A model generated the notes under the pieces. It had not been told where the DNA came from. It was given only the letters and a program-made list of their open reading frames with translations, and made no database searches. The translations under genes were made by a program, and so were the position numbers. Below, piece by piece: positions 1-11,475 of a stretch of DNA of 64,000 nucleotides. Location: positions 31,430,778 to 31,494,777 of the forward strand of contig OX438744.1 of assembly GCA_949316235.1 (NCBI GenBank). Direction: 5' to 3'. Every line of letters begins with the position of its first letter. The stretch's first letter is position 1. This DNA is from Oegoconia quadripuncta. Its lineage: Eukaryota > Arthropoda > Insecta > Lepidoptera > Autostichidae.

Positions 1-399
1 GTGTACACAGACAACGATCAACTATTTATATAGCATAAATACATTGAATTATACATTTGCTGTTTCCTCAGTGATCATCGCTTACTCGCTGTATATTGGG
101 TAACCGCCGTAATTCCGCTACTTAGTGCGGAACACCCGACTCACTTTCCGTCAATGCCTGCTTGCGCCCGCCTCTAATATCCGAAAGTCATATAATTTTC
201 ATGAGAAATTTATTTTGTAGTACTATGTCATAGACATATTTACACAGTTGGTAATGCACTTAGTAAAAAAATTTAACAATATAATAAAAGACAAACCCAG
301 CTAATGGACGGAGGCACACATACGTCATCATCAATATAAAAGAGGTGATTCAAAGATATAGCCTACTCTAGCCTAATGAACTTAATAAATGCATTTACA

Positions 400-570
400 A
401 ATTATTATCTACTGCTCTCTTCAACCGCATCACACCAATAACTAATAAAAACCAGCTACCAGGGCAAGCAGGGTTCATGAAAAGCTTTTCAACAACATGC
501 CACATGCACACATTAAATATTCTGATTGAGAAGCGTAATGAATATGAAATGCCATTATAAGAATTAGGAA
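400..570 (+). pseudogene. RTE-type LINE reverse transcriptase fragment
   Basis: A short plus-strand stretch reads, with breaks, like the segment of RTE-clade reverse transcriptases just before the first catalytic aspartate: QAGFMKSFSTTCHMHTLNI followed by LIEKRNEYEMPL, then a stop. The family usually has QAGFRKGFST..HI.T.N.LIEKS.EY..PLY. No catalytic aspartates are present, so this is a dead fragment. The flanking bases (1-399 and 571-1539) are AT-rich intron in which I see nothing else. The assignment rests on motif resemblance only. Confidence 0.5.
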
Positions 571-1539
571 AAAGGAGGGTATAAAATATAACATGTTACA
601 AATTGCGAAAGAGGAATATATACATAAAGCAGAAGATAATTGTATACAGAATTAACCTAGTTTTGAATATATATTCAATGAGACTGGAGGAGACCACAGT
701 AATAAAGAAGATCGCCCAATTGACATTAATAAATTAATTTTTACTTATTTATTTTATAAATGACAAGAATTTTAACTGATTTAATTGCAGACTTATGATG
801 AAGCAGGATAGCAGGATGATATAACTTGTAAGTAGACTACGTATTTATTATTATTGACATTTAGAATTGAATTAATAACATAGACTTTGAATTGTTGTAA
901 TGTAAATTACCTAAGTTTGTAAAATTTATTATAAGTACATACCATGTAAAATGGAAAAATGAAGTTGTTAGTGAAATGTAATACTATATTTATATATATA
1001 TATTTTAATTCTCGCAATCTGTCAACAGTAGGATATTCAGCGACAGTTTTAATTCACTTAGTATCATAGGTGCTGCTATGTCATAATATTTGACAAAAAA
1101 AATAAATTGGATTATTGGAAATAAATAACTACAATAATAATTGACTGTATCAATTTGAATTTCAAATCATTTTGCTTCATACTACTGCAAAAAAACACAA
1201 ACAGATTCTATTATCGTGATTCATTTACAATACATAATGTTTCTAAAACTAATTTTTTTTTAACTAAACATGCAATAAAATATGTTACTTGTTAATTGGT
1301 ATACTTGCATAATTTACGTAAATAAATGATTTATTAATCAATGCTATGTCTAAATCATAAGTATCAAATTATGTATAGATGCACGTACCTGCAAATAATT
1401 CTGCCCGAGGGCCTTGTATTCAGATCATTAAGATTAAATGTGACAAAAACAAGATTTGTCTACTGTGATGTGTTAAATATTTAAAACCATTTAATAAAAA
1501 AAATCATGCAAAAACCTTCACCTTGGAAACATTTCTTAC
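571..1539. other. AT-rich intron, nothing recognised
   Basis: No open frame, repeat or splice-bounded exon was recognised. The sequence is AT-rich and lies downstream (minus-strand sense) of the host exon ending at 1540, so it is best read as intron. Confidence 0.4.
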
Positions 1540-1647
1540 TGCCGCCAGGTTTAGGGGGTCTGGGGATCTTCTTCAGATCATCATCTATCTTCTCAGGCTT
1601 AGGGGTGACCTTTACACTACTGAGTTTACCGATCAGGACTGTTGCAT
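1540..1647 (-). CDS. host gene exon (unidentified protein), KLSSVKVTPKPEK exon
   Basis: On the minus strand a pyrimidine-rich acceptor ending TTTTGCAG at 1648 is followed by 108 bases without a stop and a consensus donor A|GTAAGA at 1540/1539. Two bases at the start complete a codon left by the exon ending at 6669, which is phase 1, and the exon itself ends in phase 1, so the two junctions agree. The peptide is about 36 residues, basic and proline-rich (VKVTPKPEKIDDDLKKIPR, then PPKPGG). No domain was recognised. The next exon should lie left of the window. Splice sites and phase are seen; the family is unknown. Confidence 0.7.
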
Positions 1648-1962
1648 CTGCAAAATAAATATTCTTGGACACACACAATGCGCCATCTAGTTCCACACTG
1701 AGCCTCTAGGTTTGTATTATGGATACTAAATGGTCAATAAACTCCATAAATACATATTTATTCCTACTTTTGGCCTATATACTGATATGTGGCCCTTCTG
1801 ATGCAAATTCACAGATCCACATTGAGCCAGCATGGTGGATTATACTATATCCTCTCCAAATGAGGAAAGGCTGTCCCAACAAAAAAGGCATAAGGCTATT
1901 GTGTATCTAATGTTCTGAAATTGTTGTTTTATGTAGACAATAGTTAGTAGTAAAACTTTTCT

Positions 1963-2262
1963 TTTTTTTTTAATGCACGGGTTGGTACTTGACCTCAATC
2001 ACACCTGATGTTAAGTGAAGATGAGGTCGAAGGTGGAAGCGTACTGACCGGGAAACCCCAACACATTTGGATAAGATGGATTTAGATAAGATGGTGGTAG
2101 CTAGCCAGGAGGACATTTAAAATGCCCTACCACCAACCAAACCGAGTACTTAAACAAGTACCCCGCTGGGGATCGAACCCGCGACCTCCGAAACGTAACC
2201 CCAATGTTGTTTACATTAAGCCACTTGCCGGTTTTTACATTGAGCCACGGAGGCGGTTAATA
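1963..2262 (-). mobile_element. tRNA-derived SINE, full length
   Basis: On the minus strand the element opens with a tRNA-like head (TGGCTCAATGT, a repeated TGGCTTAATGT) and a perfect polymerase III B box GGTTCGATCCC (2169-2179), followed by a unique body and an A-rich tail on the low-coordinate side. The body end (GACCTCATCTTCACTTAACA) recurs at 41280, 52673 and 52763 in the opposite orientation, so the same SINE family is present several times here. It lies in an intron of the minus-strand host gene, same sense. Confidence 0.8.
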
Positions 2263-2626
2263 TGTTATTCATGTTTTTAAAATAGTACAGTCAACAGCAA
2301 TGTCAAAATTATAACTTTTCGTGAACAACCCTATTTGCACCAATATATTGATAAGTACTTTTACCCATAATTTTTCTACATGTTTATAAAATCAAAATCA
2401 AAAATGTTTTTATTTCGTAAGTTATAAGAATAACATTTGAAATCGTCATGACATACAGTTATCGCTCATTAACTAGGCAGTCTCCCCAGAGAAGAACGAG
2501 CAAGAAACTCCAGGGTTGCTCTTTTTAAATAAGTCAATACAAATATAATTTGAGATACCTAATTGTAAAATTTATGATTCGACAAAGAAAAATAAGAATA
2601 GAATTTACTGGATATTGCCGAGCGGT

Positions 2627-4563
2627 TCATGTCCACGCATTCTTATCATCCAGATAGTCAGAAATTTTATAATAGCCTTTGGCACATAGTTTCCGTTTAA
2701 TGGTTGTTTTAAATTTATTTAAAGGCAAATTTTGAATGTCTACCGGAACCTTATTGTAAAAGCGTATACATTGTCCCTTGAATGACTTAGTGACTTTGTG
2801 TAAGCGACTGCTATGGACAGCAAGTTTATTTTTATATCTTTTCCTAAACAAATACAGATTCTTTCTTCCGTATATTAAGTTTTCGTAAATATATTGCGAT
2901 GCCAAAGTTAATATATTGATTTCTTGAAATTTATTCCTCAGAGATACTCGGGAGCCTAACTTGTAGATCGCACGAACCGCTCGCTTCTGCAGAACACAAA
3001 TACAATTTATGTCCGCGGCATTTCCCCATAACAGAATGCCATAAGCCATTATGCTATGGAAATAGCTGAAGTATACCAGCCTCGCGGTGTCCACATCGGT
3101 TAAATAGCGGATTTTTTTAATAGCAAACACTGCAGAACTGAGACGTTTCGACAACCTTTCGATATGTGGACCCCATTGTAGTCCTTTATCTAACATAATG
3201 CCTAGAAATAGAGTAGTGTCCACAAGCTCCAACTCCTCGGTTTTTATTAAAATCGTACTAGCTACCTGTTTGACATTAGGTAGTGAAAATTTTATGCATT
3301 TCGTTTTTTTTTCATTAAGAAGTAGGTTATTTGACGTAAACCATTCAACCACCTTAGAGATAGCACTATTCACGTCGTCAAGAGTTTTCTGTCGTCTCCT
3401 AACTTTGAAGAGCAAGGAGGTGTCATCAGCAAATAATGTTATCTCATGGTTTCCATTTATACAACTAGGTAGATCATTGATATAGACAAGAAATAAGAAT
3501 GGCCCGAGAATTGAGCCCTGTGGAACACCTATGCAAACTGGAGACCCTGACGACCTCTTACCATTGACATCAGCCCTTTGAACTCGATTACATAAGTACG
3601 ATTCCAAAAGGTCGAGGGCACGGCCTATTATGCCATAATGGCGTAATTTCCTAACCAGACTGTCATGATGAACGCAATCAAAAGCCTTGGATAGATCACA
3701 GAAAATACCTATCGCATCCTGCGAATCTTCCCATGCTTCAAATATATATTCAATAAGCGCATCACCGGCATCGGTTGTTGAGCGACCCCGTGTGAATCCA
3801 AATTGTTTTGAAGTCATTAAATTATTGGTATTGAAGTAAGACAACGATTTAAAATTAGTTTCTCGAAAACTTTACTAAAAGTCTTTAGTATTGAAATGGG
3901 TCTAAAATTAGTGGGGTCCGATGTACTACCAGATTTGAATAATGGAATGACTTTACTCTGTTTCATCAAGTCAGGAAATACACCACTGTCTACACCTACA
4001 CATTTATTAAAGATACAGGCTAAGTGTGGTGCAACGCAATCAATGATAGAATTAACTATTTTAACGGAAAGACCGTAGAGATTAGTGTTTTTTTTCATTT
4101 CCAGTGACTTATACGCTTTCATGATGTCATTGGGACTAACATGTCTAAATATTTTCAGTTGCACATTCGGGGCATCGCTATTCATTCTGAGTAAAGATTC
4201 GGCTACGGTGGGAGATGACTTAAGTGACTTCGTGGTTGTAATTGGAATATCTGTGAAGAACTTTTCAAATGCTTCAGCAACCTCCAAGTCTGTATTAAGG
4301 ATACAATCGTTAATTTTTAGTTCAATATTTGAATCGCGAGCCTTAACTTTTCCAGTTTCGCTGTTTATAACTGTCCATGTGGTTTTCACAATGTTTGTAC
4401 TATTTTTAATTTTGGATTTTATAAAATTAGTCTTTGCTAAGGTGCAAACACGTTTAAATAATTTGGAATATTTTCTTACATAATCAGCAAAAGCTGGACT
4501 TGTGTTATATGTCCTTTCATGATAGAGATCATATAACATCCGGCGACTTTTATGAATTCCCAC
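2627..4563 (-). pseudogene. family 1 LINE reverse transcriptase, frameshifted
   Basis: Two overlapping frames (4563-3817 and 3844-2627) together cover an RT domain. Visible motifs are KVIPLFKSG and RPISIL in the N-terminal frame, then QFGFTRGRSTTDA, DLSKAFDCV, GVPQGSILGP and the catalytic FADDTSLLF in the second. After the palm comes the CR1/Jockey-type thumb (FLGIMLDKGLQWGPHIE, AYGILLWGNA). The frame change near 3830 breaks the protein inside the fingers. No RNase H follows; the frame ends at a stop at 2627. This is the most complete RT of family 1 in the window. Confidence 0.85.
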
Positions 4564-4702
4564 AGTCGCCCAATCAGTAAATACTAAACGACCATTTATT
4601 CTTACAATTTTTTCTTTGAAAATATTTTTGCACTAATTTTTTACCAAAGTGAACAATGAATTATATTATTCATCCGGATTTTCATACATAACATTTGTCA
4701 AG

Positions 4703-5502
4703 TCAAGCAATTTTTCCATAACATTGTCTAAATTGCTTGAGCCGACCATCATTTACAGGAACACACATAATATTTCTTTCCAAAGACTTGTTAAGGGGTA
4801 TGTTAATCGAGACTAATTGACCACAGTGGTCTGATGTTAATTTATTTATAATAGATTTATCACTCAGATCGAAGTTTGCAAAAACATTATCAATACAGGT
4901 CGATGAAGTTGGTGTTATTCGAGTTGGCACAGAGAAATTATGAACAAGATTATAACTTAAAAATATAGTTTTAAGTCTATTACTGAGACTGCTCACTTCT
5001 AATAAATTTACATTAAAATCGCCACAAACCACAATAAATTTATTATTGTTACTAATTTTACCTAATGCTTCGTCCATAATTTCCTCGAATAAGTCATAAG
5101 ATGAACTGGGGGGTCTGTATACGCTCATTACAATAAGCCGCTCAAGCTCTACACAGGCCAACTCAGTAGTTCGCTCAACAGAGAGACTATATCCGAGCGT
5201 TCCCGGTGTTTCAATTTATTATTGGTAATAATTAAGGAACCGCCCCGTACCGCTTTATCCCTACTGAACGAACTTGAAACCTGATGATTTTTAAAGCTAA
5301 ACATGAACTGACCCTATTTTAACCAATGTTCTGTAATACATAATATATCAATATTGTGACAGTTCGTGAATAGCTCAATCTCCAGCTCTTTGCCCAAAAT
5401 GCCCTGGATATTTTGATGTACTAGGTTTAATTTGTTACTCTTACATTTAGATGTGGGCTCAAATTTTTTACATGAAGGTTGATTTTTATTTAATTTTAAC
5501 AA
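4703..5502 (-). pseudogene. family 1 LINE endonuclease, interrupted by a stop
   Basis: The frame shows exonuclease-endonuclease-phosphatase motifs in order: VHQNIQGI, ITEHWLK, then after an in-frame TAG (5314-5316) the same frame continues with DKAVRGGSLII, VYRPP, the catalytic GDFNVN and the terminal TSDHCG. Apart from that stop the domain looks complete from 5502 to 4703. It sits between ORF1 and the RT, the normal order. The role in an active element would be to nick target DNA for target-primed reverse transcription. Confidence 0.8.
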
Positions 5503-5534
5503 ATTGCTAGAGTTACCCTCTGTTGTCTTATATA

Positions 5535-6512
5535 TTAATTTAAATAACTTGGAATCGATTCCAAGGATTGTTCAATGTCAGTTGACTGCTCAATAGAAAC
5601 AGTTGTCGTGTTTGCCAAGGATTTGGCAGAATTAATTATATAATATGATAGCAACTCAGCTATTTGTCGCTTAAAATATCTAGACAGATAGTAATTATCT
5701 TTAGTCAAAGTATAACAGTTCTTAATAAATTTATTTGTATCTATTATATGAAATTTATTGTCATGACATGACATGTTATGCAATAGCATATTTAAATTAT
5801 GTCTAGTAATATTTTCATTCTCTGTCAGACTTTGGCTGAAAGGCTGCGCAAATAAAATAATTTTGTCAACATTGGTCAAAATGTTCAATTTTGAAAATAA
5901 TTGAACAAACTTTTTCCTGCTGGCATTTCCCCTTCTACCGATGAATACAACAAGAGTTGTGTTTTTCTTAAAATTGTAGGATAGTATTTTTTCTAAAATG
6001 TCAATATAGGTGGCTCCGGGCAGACAATAATTAATTATTGCCTGGGCCAGATTACGGGTAAGTTGTAAACCCATACTCTTACCAATTTCATCACTGAACA
6101 TCACTATATCATGCACATCATTAGAGACCGACGACTGCGAGAAGGAACCAGAGTGAGCAGCAACACAGGGCGCTTGCAGCATTGGCAAGGATGGGGTGAT
6201 TTCATGCCCAGGTGGCATGGATGAGACACAATGCAATGAGGCTTGGTCACAATTACACTGGTAATTGTTGGTCAATGATTCAAACCTTTCAGTATTGAAC
6301 TTGGATAATTGTAAAAGCTCATCCATTCCCGCCGTGAGCTCCCCTAACTCCTTGCAGGATGTGTCATATTTTAAAGTAATTTGTTTAAGAGAATTCTGTA
6401 AGATAAGGATCTCCTCCTGCAAGTTCCGTGTGTCACGCTCATAAGTTTTTCTATTATTTTTTCTATATGGACCATAGATAAAGATAGATTTGCAAACTGA
6501 TACTATCTGCAT
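5535..6512 (-). pseudogene. family 1 LINE ORF1, SGNH-like, likely missing its start
   Basis: This is an open frame of 325 residues. Residues about 20-75 look like a coiled coil. A second region from about 135 resembles a degenerate SGNH/GDSL hydrolase fold: FSDEIGKSMG as a block-I-like segment, VVFIGRRGN as a later block, and a C-terminal IIDTNKFI. The same C-terminal part is recognisable at 43093-43329, and other parts at 44646-44715, 54290-54533 and 56932-57060, so it is conserved within family 1. The upstream end stops abruptly near 6490-6512, so the copy is probably 5'-truncated. ORF1 proteins of this type bind the element RNA; the esterase-like assignment is inferred. Confidence 0.6.
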
Positions 6513-6668
6513 TAGTTACCATGATGTAAGTCTCGGATAAGGTGTTCCATGCAAGTGGAGCTAAGATTTTAAATCATACTAATTATACCTTTTTTTTTTA
6601 CTTTGAGCAGCAGGTCATTATTGATACATTACTAACCATATTGTTGAAAATTGCAGTTAATTACTTAC

Positions 6669-6830
6669 TTCCTGTACTGACAGGTTTAGGGGTGGCCACA
6701 GGTGTTATAGGAGCTTTTTTCTGGATGGAGAATGCTCGCAGCCTCTTCTTGGCATGCTCAACACCCTTCTTTGTTGGCATCACAATGGTTGGAGAAGTAC
6801 TGGCCCTGGTGTCAGTCTGGATGTTTAAAG
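6669..6830 (-). CDS. host gene exon (unidentified protein), KKGVEHAKKRLRAF exon
   Basis: The minus strand has a pyrimidine/AG acceptor (TTTACAGACAG) and a strong donor A|GTAAGTAA at 6669/6668. Two acceptors four bases apart are possible: 6834 (phase 0) or 6830 (phase 1); both keep the frame open. The peptide reads LNIQTDTRAS, then VMPTKKGVEHAKKRLRAF, IQKKAPITP and TPKPV: basic, proline-rich, probably disordered. The exon ends in phase 1 and joins the 1647-1540 exon in frame. The 6830 acceptor is compatible with the phase-1 donors at 35481 and at 8409. Function unknown; a nuclear location is only a guess from the lysine/arginine-rich stretch. Confidence 0.75.
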
Positions 6831-6939
6831 CTGTCTGTAAATAAATATATAAAAACATAACTTTTTTATCAGGGGTGTGATAAAAAAAAAATATTGTCCC
6901 AGAGATAAGACAGTGTCAATCCCAAATATAGAGGTGCGT

Positions 6940-7160
6940 ATTTGTGAAGTCCTTGTGTTGTTTTACTTTATGTATATTTGTGTTCGTCCTTTTTGTTTTA
7001 GGTGGCTCAAACAGGACACAGATCGATAGTTTGGCTCAGCTTTCTTACTGGTCAACCTCACCCAACATTTTATCCACACAACTGGACACTGGCAGTAATG
7101 GTTGATTGCATTAAAGACGACCGATTGCCATAAAATATAAAAATAATAATAAAATACAGA
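6940..7160 (+). mobile_element. family 2 LINE, 3' UTR-only copy
   Basis: This stretch aligns by eye to the 3' UTR of the LINE ending near 21955. Shared blocks are TTGTTTTAG followed by GGCTCAAACAGGA, TACTGGTCAACCTCA, and CTGGCAGTAATGG through CGACCGATTGCCATAAAAT. There is no coding sequence, as expected for extreme 5' truncation during target-primed reverse transcription. It lies immediately upstream (minus sense) of a host exon, so its antisense strand is in the pre-mRNA. Confidence 0.8.
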
Positions 7161-7164
7161 GGTG

Positions 7165-8408
7165 ACATAATAAATCATGTCACCTTAAGGGCTAGGTCGG
7201 AATGCATCTAGCTTTCACTAGCTCTTATCATCGACAGGAGAACAGCAATGCAAGCATCGACGCTTGGGGATAGAAATAGATGAGATGATACTCACACAGC
7301 ATCGTCAATTTCTTAACATTAAATCGCCCCGAAGGCTACACCGTGACCCAAACAAGGCTGATTCTAGGCAGCTCTGTAAGCCATTTTTTCTGTGTATTGG
7401 AATGAGACAAGGCAAGAATAGTGAAAGAATAGTGAATAATCTTCACCAAAACTGTATATTACATATACTTGTAGACCTTGACAAGGCAAGTACATGCGAG
7501 ACAATGAAAACACAGCAAGCAAACAATTGGAAATGCATGGAAAATATACTAGTTGCTTAAACTAATATTGTATGTAGAGTGACTCATGCCATGCCAAAGC
7601 CATGGGTGGAAAGAAATTGAGAATCCTTAAAATGTTTATTGCAATTGGTTAGAATTGGGTAAATGCTGAAAAGAGCAAAATGCTGGTCTAAAAGAGATAA
7701 AGGAATAAAAAACCTAGGATATCTTTATTATCTGAGGGCAGAGGTGGGTTCGAAATGATCACAAACGAGGCTTAACTCAATATATTTCATATTTGAACTA
7801 TGGATGAATACGGGTGGTTACCGTGTCACTAACCTGCGGTGATAAAAACATTCTTCTCCTGAGTGTATTTGTATTCTGTGAAACATAATAGCTTCGGTAA
7901 TATATTGTCTATGGATGTAATGAATAAAAACCGCTACAGCTCTAATACTAAAAATCAGATAAATGTTCTTCTTCGAAAACATATCGAACACCTTATTGGA
8001 CCCCGAACAGTGTCCGCAAGTGTTGATAGAATAAATTTTTTGTGCACCGATCGGTGTTGGTATCACTCAACAGGTTAAGAGAGTAAAAATCTGACAATGC
8101 AAGTAGCTTAAACAAGTAGTAGTGGAGATAAAATCAGTATATTTATCACTTTGAATTTTTTAAAAGGCTCCATGTTTAAATTTCTTTTAAATGTAATCCA
8201 CACTGTCAGATTGTTCTACGTCTTTTACCCCAGTAACCACCTCAACCTCCATCCCCCATATATCATCATGGACCTACCAAAAATGAGAATCAACTGTCTA
8301 TCAAGGAATGTGCAAGGTTATAAATATATATTAGTTATATTATTTCAGAGGTTAGAATAATATCACATATGAAAGTATTTGCCTTATGTAGACCGACGCC
8401 TGAAATAC
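7165..8408. other. intron, no recognised gene
   Basis: Open frames of 60-100 codons exist on both strands (7264-7560, 7818-8078) but show no family motif, no codon pattern and no splice context. I see nothing supportable here. Confidence 0.35.
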
Positions 8409-8469
8409 CAGTCGGCACTGGTTCGTCAGAATCCTGGGACTCTGAGCCCTGTCTGCTTCCGAAGTTCAT
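8409..8469 (-). CDS. candidate alternative first exon of host gene
   Basis: The minus strand has ATG at 8469 followed by 20 codons (GSRQGSESQDSDEPVPT after MNF) and a donor-like CTG|GTATTT at 8409/8408 in phase 1. That phase matches the acceptor at 6830 of the next clear host exon. The peptide is acidic and serine-rich, like the N-terminus encoded at 58.8 kb. Upstream lies a non-repetitive stretch and a duplicated segment with E2F-like motifs. It could equally be a chance open frame: the donor is weak and there is no transcript evidence. Confidence 0.35.
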
Positions 8470-8774
8470 TTTTTTCACTTCAGAGCAACTTCAAAGCACA
8501 AACAATTTCATTACGGAAAACCAATAACACTACCACCACTCTTCAACCACCAAGAATTCAACAAAAATAAAAAACCATCAACACAAATTACTTTATTACA
8601 ACAAACAAAAACCAAAAGAAAAGGGGGCCGCAGTGTTGCCAGGTCTAATCAGTCCACAGATTACTCAGATAATGTAATCAGTCTTCTTCTTCTTCTTATT
8701 TTTGAGGATGGCAACCAGTCAACCTCATTGTCGAGGGACATTACTGCCAGTTTCGAGTGAAAATTTTTATTTAT

Positions 8775-9525
8775 CTTATTTCTTCAGTTTATAGGTCAGT
8801 CTCAATCAAAACAAGTAATTCGTCGTATACAGAGTCTAGTCACGGTCAAGTCATTCTTCAGTAAAGTGGCAGAATGCTTTACAAAAGATTTTGGCGGCTT
8901 CTTGTGGGAACCCGAAAGCTCTGTTACGCACTTTAATTTACACTTCCCTTCACCTGTACACCAACACTAACGTTTGCTGCACAATATTCTGCCATTATTA
9001 AGCTTCAAAAGTTAGAATGCACAAATTTTAAGACCTATAAAGAAAAATGCTACTTCACTCGCCGAGTTCCCGCCAAAAGCCGTCTAATCAGTCAGTCTCG
9101 GTTAATAGTTACTATACTCTTTGTCAGGCAGGCAGGCAGGCTCAATGCAAATTCATTATTCACTCCTCTCGGAGGAGGCAAAGGGATCTATGCCCATACA
9201 GCCATGTCTTATTTCTTCAGTTTAGTGAAGTCAGTCTCAGTCAAAAGAAGTAATTCGTCGTATACTTGGCGTCTAGTCATTCTTCAGTAAAGTTGTAGAA
9301 TGCTTTACAAAAGATTTTGACGGTTTCTTATGGCAAACCCGAAAGCTTCGTTACGCACTTAATTTACACTTCCCTTCACTTGTACACCATCACTAACTTA
9401 TGCTGCACAATATTCTGCCAGTATTAAGCTTCAAAGCATTTTTGTTTATAACAGAATTAATTATAAGCATTATAAACAAAAATGCTATGTATTTCACTCG
9501 CCGAGATCCCGCCAAAAAGCTCTCA
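8775..9525. repeat. local direct duplication, about 330-base unit, two copies
   Basis: Copy 1 (about 8780-9085) and copy 2 (about 9208-9525) share long blocks: ATTTCTTCAGTTTA, AAGTAATTCGTCGTATAC, TCATTCTTCAGTAAAGT, AATGCTTTACAAAAGATTTT, TTAATTTACACTTCCCTTCA, GCTGCACAATATTCTGCCA and TTCACTCGCCGAG. The copies differ by many substitutions, so the event is not recent. Copy 1 has TTTTGGCGG (8888-8896) and TTCCCGCCAAAA (9067-9078), both E2F-like; in copy 2 the first reads TTTTGACGG and the second ATCCCGCCAAAA. Copy 2 also carries a 15-bp-arm hairpin (9436-9450 with 9471-9485, 20-base loop). Confidence 0.8.
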
Positions 9526-9955
9526 GGCACGCGTCGACGGGTGGTATTCTCAGACGAGTGGTATTCTAGTAGTAAATCTCAAACTTATCTCTGACTGGAC
9601 TAAAAATAGAATAATATAATTACAATAACTATTATGTAAAATACTTTATATATACCAGCGTTGGAATAGCATTAGAAATCAGAACTGTTAGTTTCTTCTT
9701 TTTGATCAAAATATTTATAATGCTTGCTACAAATTGTTGAAGAATGTTTCGGTGTCTAATTTTGTGGACCAGTGGCTTCAATCCAATGCATACGTAAATT
9801 ATTATTTGAGGGAAAAGTGTAACAAGTAAAGAATCACATAAAAATTACAAGCATGCTTGACCATAAAGAGTAGAAATTAATTATTAAGGAACTAAAATGT
9901 TTCATACATAGTAACACTATACCGCAACTGTCAAACGCCAACCAATTGTCAAAAA
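9526..9955. other. AT-rich spacer, nothing recognised
   Basis: No coding, repeat or RNA feature was seen between the duplicated segment and the 5' part of the family 2 LINE. Confidence 0.35.
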
Positions 9956-10059
9956 TCAAAATATTTCGGAAGTTGTTCGTGATTTTTGGTTGAAAAATAG
10001 CTTTTATATTCTGTTCAACGATTTAAAATGGGCAAGACTATAAAAAGTGGCGCCAGAGA

Positions 10060-11322
10060 ATGTCGGAGGCAGAGCCTCCTCCTAAACCGCCCGATCCTTC
10101 CCGGACCATCTTTGACTCTCAAGATGCATCCCTAGCGGAGATGCAGGATTTGACCCAGCTGAATCCTGAGCTCGGAACAACAGAGAAACGTAAAAAAAGA
10201 GTAGCTGAGTCTGAAATTCACTCCGAAAGCGCAAAAAAATCTAATGTTCCTACCGCGTCTATTCAACACGTATACTCCCACCCTAGTCTTGAGGATCATA
10301 AACGGTACTCGGATAATGACGACGGCCCCTTCCTTGTCCATGTGTTCAGAACAGAGCCCACCCCAAAGCCGGCACAACAATCAACCCCATGCAGTTTGGA
10401 CAATTCTTAGTTACAGCAGGCGTTAGGAAGAATCAAAGCCGTAGGTCGCAACAGAATATCTGTAGAGTTTGAGTCCCATACGGACGCCAATAACTTTTTA
10501 TCGAAACCTGTCTTGACCTCCAGCAAATTCGAAGCACTCATCCCCACCTTCAATGTCACTCGAATGGGCATAGTTCGCGGTGTCCCCGTTGAATGGTCTA
10601 TGAAGGAATTTGTTGATGCTGTGGATTTACCAACAGGATGTGGTATTGTCTTGAAAGCTCGTCGGCTAAACCGAAAAGCTTATCGGGATGATAGCTCAGT
10701 TGAATGGCTCCCAACCAGGACTGTGGTCTTAACTTTCAGTGGTCAGACCTTGCCATCTAGGATTTTCTGCTTCCACACTGCCCTCCCCATAGAGACATAC
10801 CAACTGCCTACAATCCAGTGTAACAACTGGTGTAGGTTTGGCCATGTACAAGACCAATGTAGATCAAAGCCCCGTTGCTACAAGTGTGCCTAACCCCACC
10901 TCGGAAGGAGTTGCTCAGTAACTCCCGACAAAGCCACGTGCTTGTACTGCTCTGGCAACCATTTTTCCACAGACAAGTCATGTCCAGAAAATTCCCGCCA
11001 AAAAGCGATAAAAACCACTATGTCTCAAGACAATGTCACATATAATGAAGCAGCATCAAGGTACCCCCCAGTGCGCCGCCCATATGCAGAAGTTGCCCGT
11101 GCTCTTTTTTCTCCACCTAGACCTGACGTCCATCTAACACCCTCGTTCTCTAGAACCCAACCTCCACCTATTACTGAGCCCCCTCATCTCCCATACATTC
11201 CTACAGAAAAACAGTTTCTACCCCAATTAGAACCGGTTCATCCCCATCCAATGGATATGACAGAGCTGCCCATCAAGCTATTATCTCACAACGTAATCTT
11301 CCTTCCCCCAACAATGGGGTAG
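10060..11322 (+). pseudogene. family 2 LINE ORF1 (gag-like, CCHC knuckles), broken
   Basis: The frame starts at ATG 10060, is broken near 10400-10430 (shift into the frame reading MQFGQFL and back), and meets a TAA at 10891-10893 in the middle of the zinc-knuckle block. Comparison with the intact copy suggests CAA to TAA. Three cysteine-histidine knuckles are visible: CNNWCRFGHVQDQC, CYKCA (stop) PHLGRSC, and CLYCSGNHFSTDKSC. Upstream is the conserved VTRMGIVRGVPVEWSMKEF block shared with the ORF1 at 45397. ORF1 proteins of this kind bind element RNA and act as nucleic-acid chaperones. Confidence 0.85.
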
Positions 11323-11475
11323 TTATCCGCTCCCGGCAAGGTTCTGAACCTGTCAGCGATAATTTGATGGAATTAATGCTTTCAATGCTCATCAATATGT
11401 TAAAAAAATTTAATGATTGCTCCCCACCGTCCAACGTTGCTGCCCTTATTTCAGAACTTTTCCAAACAATTAATA

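Larger units (their letters stand above)
2388..6512 (-). mobile_element. family 1 non-LTR retrotransposon (LINE), decayed, probably 5'-truncated
   Basis: This minus-strand LINE carries, in order from high to low coordinate, an ORF1 with an SGNH-like region (6512-5535), an apurinic-type endonuclease (5502-4703) and a reverse transcriptase (4563-2627), then a roughly 240-base 3' UTR. The 3' end is not poly(A) but a TTTTGA-type repeat (TTTTTGATTTTGATTTT, near 2388-2405). The same 3' end occurs at 43321 and 60711 in the same orientation and, diverged, at 36180 in the opposite orientation. It has no RNase H domain. It resembles the CR1/Jockey group, but I cannot place the clade. In-frame stops and frameshifts make it non-functional. 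Confidence 0.85.

Noticed and set aside
2160..2262. tRNA gene on the minus strand
   Set aside because: This is the B-box head of a SINE; the body and tail recur elsewhere in the window.
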